Positions 60,361 through 64,000 of a DNA stretch of 64,000 nt are shown one piece after another (position 1 is the stretch's first letter; every line of letters begins with the position of its first letter). Below the pieces are notes generated by a model. That model did no database searches. It had not been told where the DNA came from and saw only the letters and a list, made by a program, of their open reading frames with translations. The DNA lies in contig NC_063263.1 of assembly GCF_019578655.1 (NCBI RefSeq), positions 21,699,001 through 21,763,000 on the forward strand. Direction: 5' to 3'. Source of the DNA: Ricinus communis. Its lineage: Eukaryota; Streptophyta; Magnoliopsida; Malpighiales; Euphorbiaceae. The position numbers were made by a program, and so were the translations under genes.

Positions 60361-60797
60361 GTAATTTATAATAAATACATAAATTTCACTAGAATATATT
60401 ATATATTTTTTATATAAAAATATCATAAAAATAAAAATAAAATTTATTTTTATACTAATATAATTATAAGTTAATTATATATAATATATAAAATACAATT
60501 TTTAAATAAATAAATAAAATAATTATGCAATAGCATGAGCAAATCTATCTATATATGAAAATAGTATTTTGATATATTTATTCTCTTTCCTATTTGGCAG
60601 TCAATATGATTTTTAACACAATTCTCTCAATTGTAAGAGAGCACCACTTTTTATAGCAGTAAACTATGAGTTTAAGAATTTAAGAATAATTGTTGAGTTT
60701 CTTCCTCCCAAATTTATGTTACTTTCTTTTTTCACCATCCAATCTTGATTCTTGCACTCCTCTCACTTTCAGTTTCTCTCTTTTTTTCCTTTTTGTA
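60361..60797. other. AT-rich spacer
   Basis: AT-rich, no gene. It may include the end of the D4 LTR. Confidence 0.4.
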
Positions 60798-61815
60798 TGT
60801 TTGCCCTTATGAATCAAGAAGGGGGGTAAATTGGTGAATCGGGAGATGTGGTAATTTAAAATCTTGTGTTAAGAAAGAATAAGTAGAGAGTGAGAGGAAT
60901 AATAGACAAAGAATAGTGGTTCGAGCATTAACGAAACCTACGTCTACTTCCCAATACACAATTGGATATTCACTATACTAGAACCTTTACAATTAGAGTT
61001 TTTCAAGCTCAGTCTCAACTTAGTATTTAGGGCTCATAATAAACCTTACATACTTGTGTTTCTTAGGCTTATACACAACTCTTATAAGAGTTTTTTCCTA
61101 GGCTAACCCTTAAACTTTAACCCAAGTATTTTTGGCTTACACTCAAACCTCACAAGAGTATTCAAGCTCTTTCAACAACTAATAAAGAGAAATATTAATT
61201 ACAAGAAGAAGAGAAATGAAAGCATAATAATTAGGACTTTTGGAGGTTGTTGATCAAAATTATAAATAACCATTTGGTGTGGTTTTTATAGCTTAAAATT
61301 TCTAAGGAGCTGTTACTCACTTAATCCAAAAGATCTACCAATTTTTGCTTTAAGATAGTGTATTAAATGCACTTGTTAGAATGTAAATCGCGGTCGCGAT
61401 TCTTGAAATGCCTCCAACAGCTATTTGACGGGGCGACATGGCATTGGCGACTTTCTAATATGACCGTTGGGGATTTCTAACGAACACTTTAGTCTTCAAT
61501 ATTCACATTCACGCCCTCCTGAAGTGTGTTTGCAATTTCAAGCTTTTCAAGGCCAGAGACTTCTGCCTTCAAACCTTTGATTTTCGTAGTTGCGCCCTAC
61601 ATGGTGTGATCGCCATTTTAAGCAATTGTAGACTAGAAGTTGCTACCACCAAAGTGTTGATTTTTATAGGCGCACTCTTGTGGTGCAGTCGCGATTTGAA
61701 CCTGACCTATGCTACACTTAATGAAACTCAAGAAAACATTAGTCCATGCATCAATTTGTTTGTTAAGATCAAAAGGTAGAAGAATGAGTCATGTGACAAG
61801 GCACTTAGGCTAACA
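60798..61815 (-). repeat. D2 3' LTR, copia-like
   Basis: Minus strand TGTTAGCCTAAGTGCC... to ...AAGGGCAAACA, 1,018 bp. The complement of a purine tract (AAAAAAGGAGGAGAT) adjoins at 61816-61830, which makes this a 3' LTR. Confidence 0.75.
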
Positions 61816-62199
61816 ATCTCCTCCTTTTTTATTTTGATAAATAAATTGAGCAAAAAAGCAAAATAGATTAATACAGTCTAAAATTGCGACTCCCTCTTAA
61901 TTCTTATTCCCCCTAAATTTATGCATGTAATTTAAAGATGGTTTTTTGCTCTTTATCTCTCTCTTTCCCCTTTTGTCAAATTCAAAAGATTACAATTATT
62001 TAAGCATTAAAGAAGGATAAAAAGATCAAAGAAAATTAAAGGGAAGACATATATAAGGGAATCATTAGGCACAATTAAGTAAAATAAAAGGTGAATCATA
62101 TTAATTTGAATGGGAAATTATATAGATGGGGACAATGGAACAGAACAAAAGAAACAAAACACATAAACAATGAAAAATAATGAAAAATGTGAATGCAAT

Positions 62200-62780
62200 G
62201 CAAGATGAGATGAGAGAAGAAAGTTTGGGTGGCCTGCCTCTCCAACCTTGTCATAAGCTGCTGGAGCATATTGTTCAAACTGCGAAAATGTGCCCTAGTC
62301 TCCTCTTGAAACTGCCCAAACTCCTTTCACGATAGTACATCGCAGACTCGATCTGGTCAGTCAGCCAAAGCACTAATCTGAGCACTTGATGTCCCTGCAG
62401 AATAAGAGGATGAGGCTCCAGATGCAGGCATAAACGCTCTAGCTAGGTTAGGAATCCTAACATCCGGAATCCCAGCCGTCGGATCTTGGGCTCCTTTAGT
62501 CCCTGCCTCTCTAGCCTCCCTGACTATTGTATTCATAAGCCTGTATTCTATACCATGCGGATGTCGAGTAGCCGTGATCATCTATTTGATCCCTAGTGGT
62601 GTCATGTCACCAATCTGTGAAAACTTTGACAGACAGTCGTCCAATACATCCAGTCTCTTGGCTAACCTAGTTACATACGGGCTAAAACAACAATGCATCT
62701 TCTTCTGGGCGTCTACTATAAATGAATAGATTTGTCGAGCCAACAAGTATCCCAAGTCAAGCTTCTTCTGATGTTGCATA
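62200..62780 (-). pseudogene. D2 additional reading-frame remnant
   Basis: An open frame 62779-62582 (L-D-L-G-Y-L-L-A-R-Q-I-Y and P-Y-V-T-R-L-A) is followed in the same frame, after one TAG, by 62581-62357 and further words to about 62200 (F-R-S-L-N-N-M-L-Q-Q-L). The order fits the C-terminal part of putative plant transposon proteins. It lies just upstream of the D2 3' LTR, as the D3 frame does with respect to its LTR. A single nonsense codon interrupts an otherwise long frame. Confidence 0.45.
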
Positions 62781-62820
62781 GCCCATAGTGTATTAGTTAA
62801 GGGTTTCTAGGTGGTTGTAG

Positions 62821-64000
62821 GTATGTGTTAAGGTTTGATGCATGTTTTCTGAAAACAATGTTAGGGGGAGCATTAGTTTCAGTAATTGCTAAAGATGTAT
62901 CCAGTGGCATGGGTAGTTATTGAACATGAAAATGAAGCCATATGGACATGGTTTTTTTAAATATAATTCGAAGAGCTTGCTGTAGTGGATGGGCTTGGTT
63001 GGTCATTCATAAGTGACCAACAAAAGATATGTATTTGTACTTTCTTTATGAATTGGCTGTATTTATTTCACTTGTATTTATTTGTGCTCATTTGCATAAC
63101 ACTATGCGAAATTAAGGTCATATGAAGCTGGACCGAAGAAAATGGACAAGCAAGGAAAGTTTGAGTTAAAGACAGATGTTGATGCTGAAGGAAATTATAT
63201 GATCGGTAGAAAAAGAATGAAGCATGTACAAAAAAGACACATATATATGATGTAGTCTTTTTTCAATTTTAATTATTAATTCTATAAATCAGTATATACA
63301 GTTTACTCAGAGAGCCATAATATTGTTTATTTTACTAATGTGACACTAACATGCTACTTCACTAAGTGATAGTTTTTATTTATTTATTTATTTATTTATT
63401 CCTGACATAACATTAAGGAGCAGCAACTTTTTTATTTAGGTGAATCCCCTTTATTTTTTCTCATCATATATAGGTGCCACATCAGCTATCTAAGCATTAT
63501 GATGATATACAACATCTAGCTAACAAATTTAACCCCCTATAGTAATTTGCTAAGAATGCTCGAACGAGTGCATGTTGTTTTTGTCCGTTTCAGAAAAAAA
63601 AAAAAAGAACAAAGAAAGAAGTAGCTAGATATTAATTAGCATGTAACTTGATGTGTACATTTCGACAGGTGAAAAAATTCAGGACTAAGAAAAACCTATC
63701 AAGTTGGTAATGAAAGAAAACAAAATAATCACGTTATGGATGTATGTAGTGGCGTCAATATGACTCTGTTGGAGTATAAGCACCTATGGAGGCCGATCAA
63801 GCTGCGTCTGTTCGTTAAGGTTAAAGGATTAACTTAAACAAACCAGCCACCGATTATGCCAAGATAAACTTTAACCTTCGACTTGCAAATTCACACTTTT
63901 TCACAGTTTACCTACACCACATGTACGAGATAGCTTGATACAATATGGAGATGATCGGAGCCACAATATCCGAATACTGAATCCTGCGTCATCTTTGATT
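62821..64000. other. No recognisable gene
   Basis: Non-coding by eye on both strands. A (TTTA)n run lies at about 63375-63400. No clear link to the elements on its left. Confidence 0.5.
63375..63400. repeat. (TTTA)n microsatellite
   Basis: Six to seven perfect TTTA units. Confidence 0.9.

Noticed and set aside
55971..61815. D3 and D2 LTRs as the two ends of one element
   Set aside because: Both have a purine tract on their right side, so both are 3' LTRs in minus orientation. No primer-binding site adjoins D2 on its left, and D4 lies between them in the other orientation.

Overview
This is a repeat-rich, AT-rich nuclear segment of a flowering plant. The main evidence is two spliced, typically plant genes (SERRATE and a FAR1-RELATED SEQUENCE 3 type gene), plant-type LTR retrotransposons and a plant-mobile-domain fragment. 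The SERRATE protein resembles eudicot, probably Malpighiales-type, homologues, but the species cannot be fixed from the sequence alone.

Layout. 1-2.5 kb: AT-rich intergenic DNA, with a possible first codon block of a minus-strand gene leaving the left edge. 2.5-30.8 kb: a nested retrotransposon field. It contains several copies of one Ty3/gypsy family, Tat/Ogre-like and called family A here (2545-9725, 21345-24120, 24781-26550, 26955-28456, 28740-30790). It also holds a gag/protease-only Athila-like element, B (9928-19626, site duplication CCAAT), which was itself split by a 3.1-kb non-autonomous LTR element, C (12802-15935, site duplication AGGAG). The rest is a truncated copia element D1 (19866-21345), a solo LTR E (22141-23642, site duplication ATATA) and a plant-mobile-domain fragment near 26.6-26.9 kb.

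31.5-43.4 kb: an intact plus-strand SERRATE gene, 12 coding exons and 752 residues. 44.8-53.5 kb: an intact minus-strand FRS3-like gene, 6 visible exons with the coding sequence on five introns' worth of splits plus an untranslated leader intron, 882 residues. The two genes converge, tail to tail, across about 1.9 kb. 53.5-55.1 kb: AT-rich DNA with (TA)n tracts. 55.3-62.8 kb: a second mobile-element cluster, with a LINE ORF1 remnant cut by a copia-like LTR and further copia-like 3' halves in both orientations. 62.8-64 kb: no recognisable gene.

The two genes are not an obvious pathway pair. SERRATE is a core partner of DCL1/HYL1 in microRNA processing and acts in splicing. FRS3 belongs to the transcription-factor family domesticated from Mutator-like transposases. 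The most striking point is that SERRATE exon 3 lies between two facing copies of one repeat (35645-36017 and 37131-37516), so its own pre-mRNA could fold into a long hairpin around that exon. The exon is 58 nt long, and skipping it would give a stop codon within four codons.
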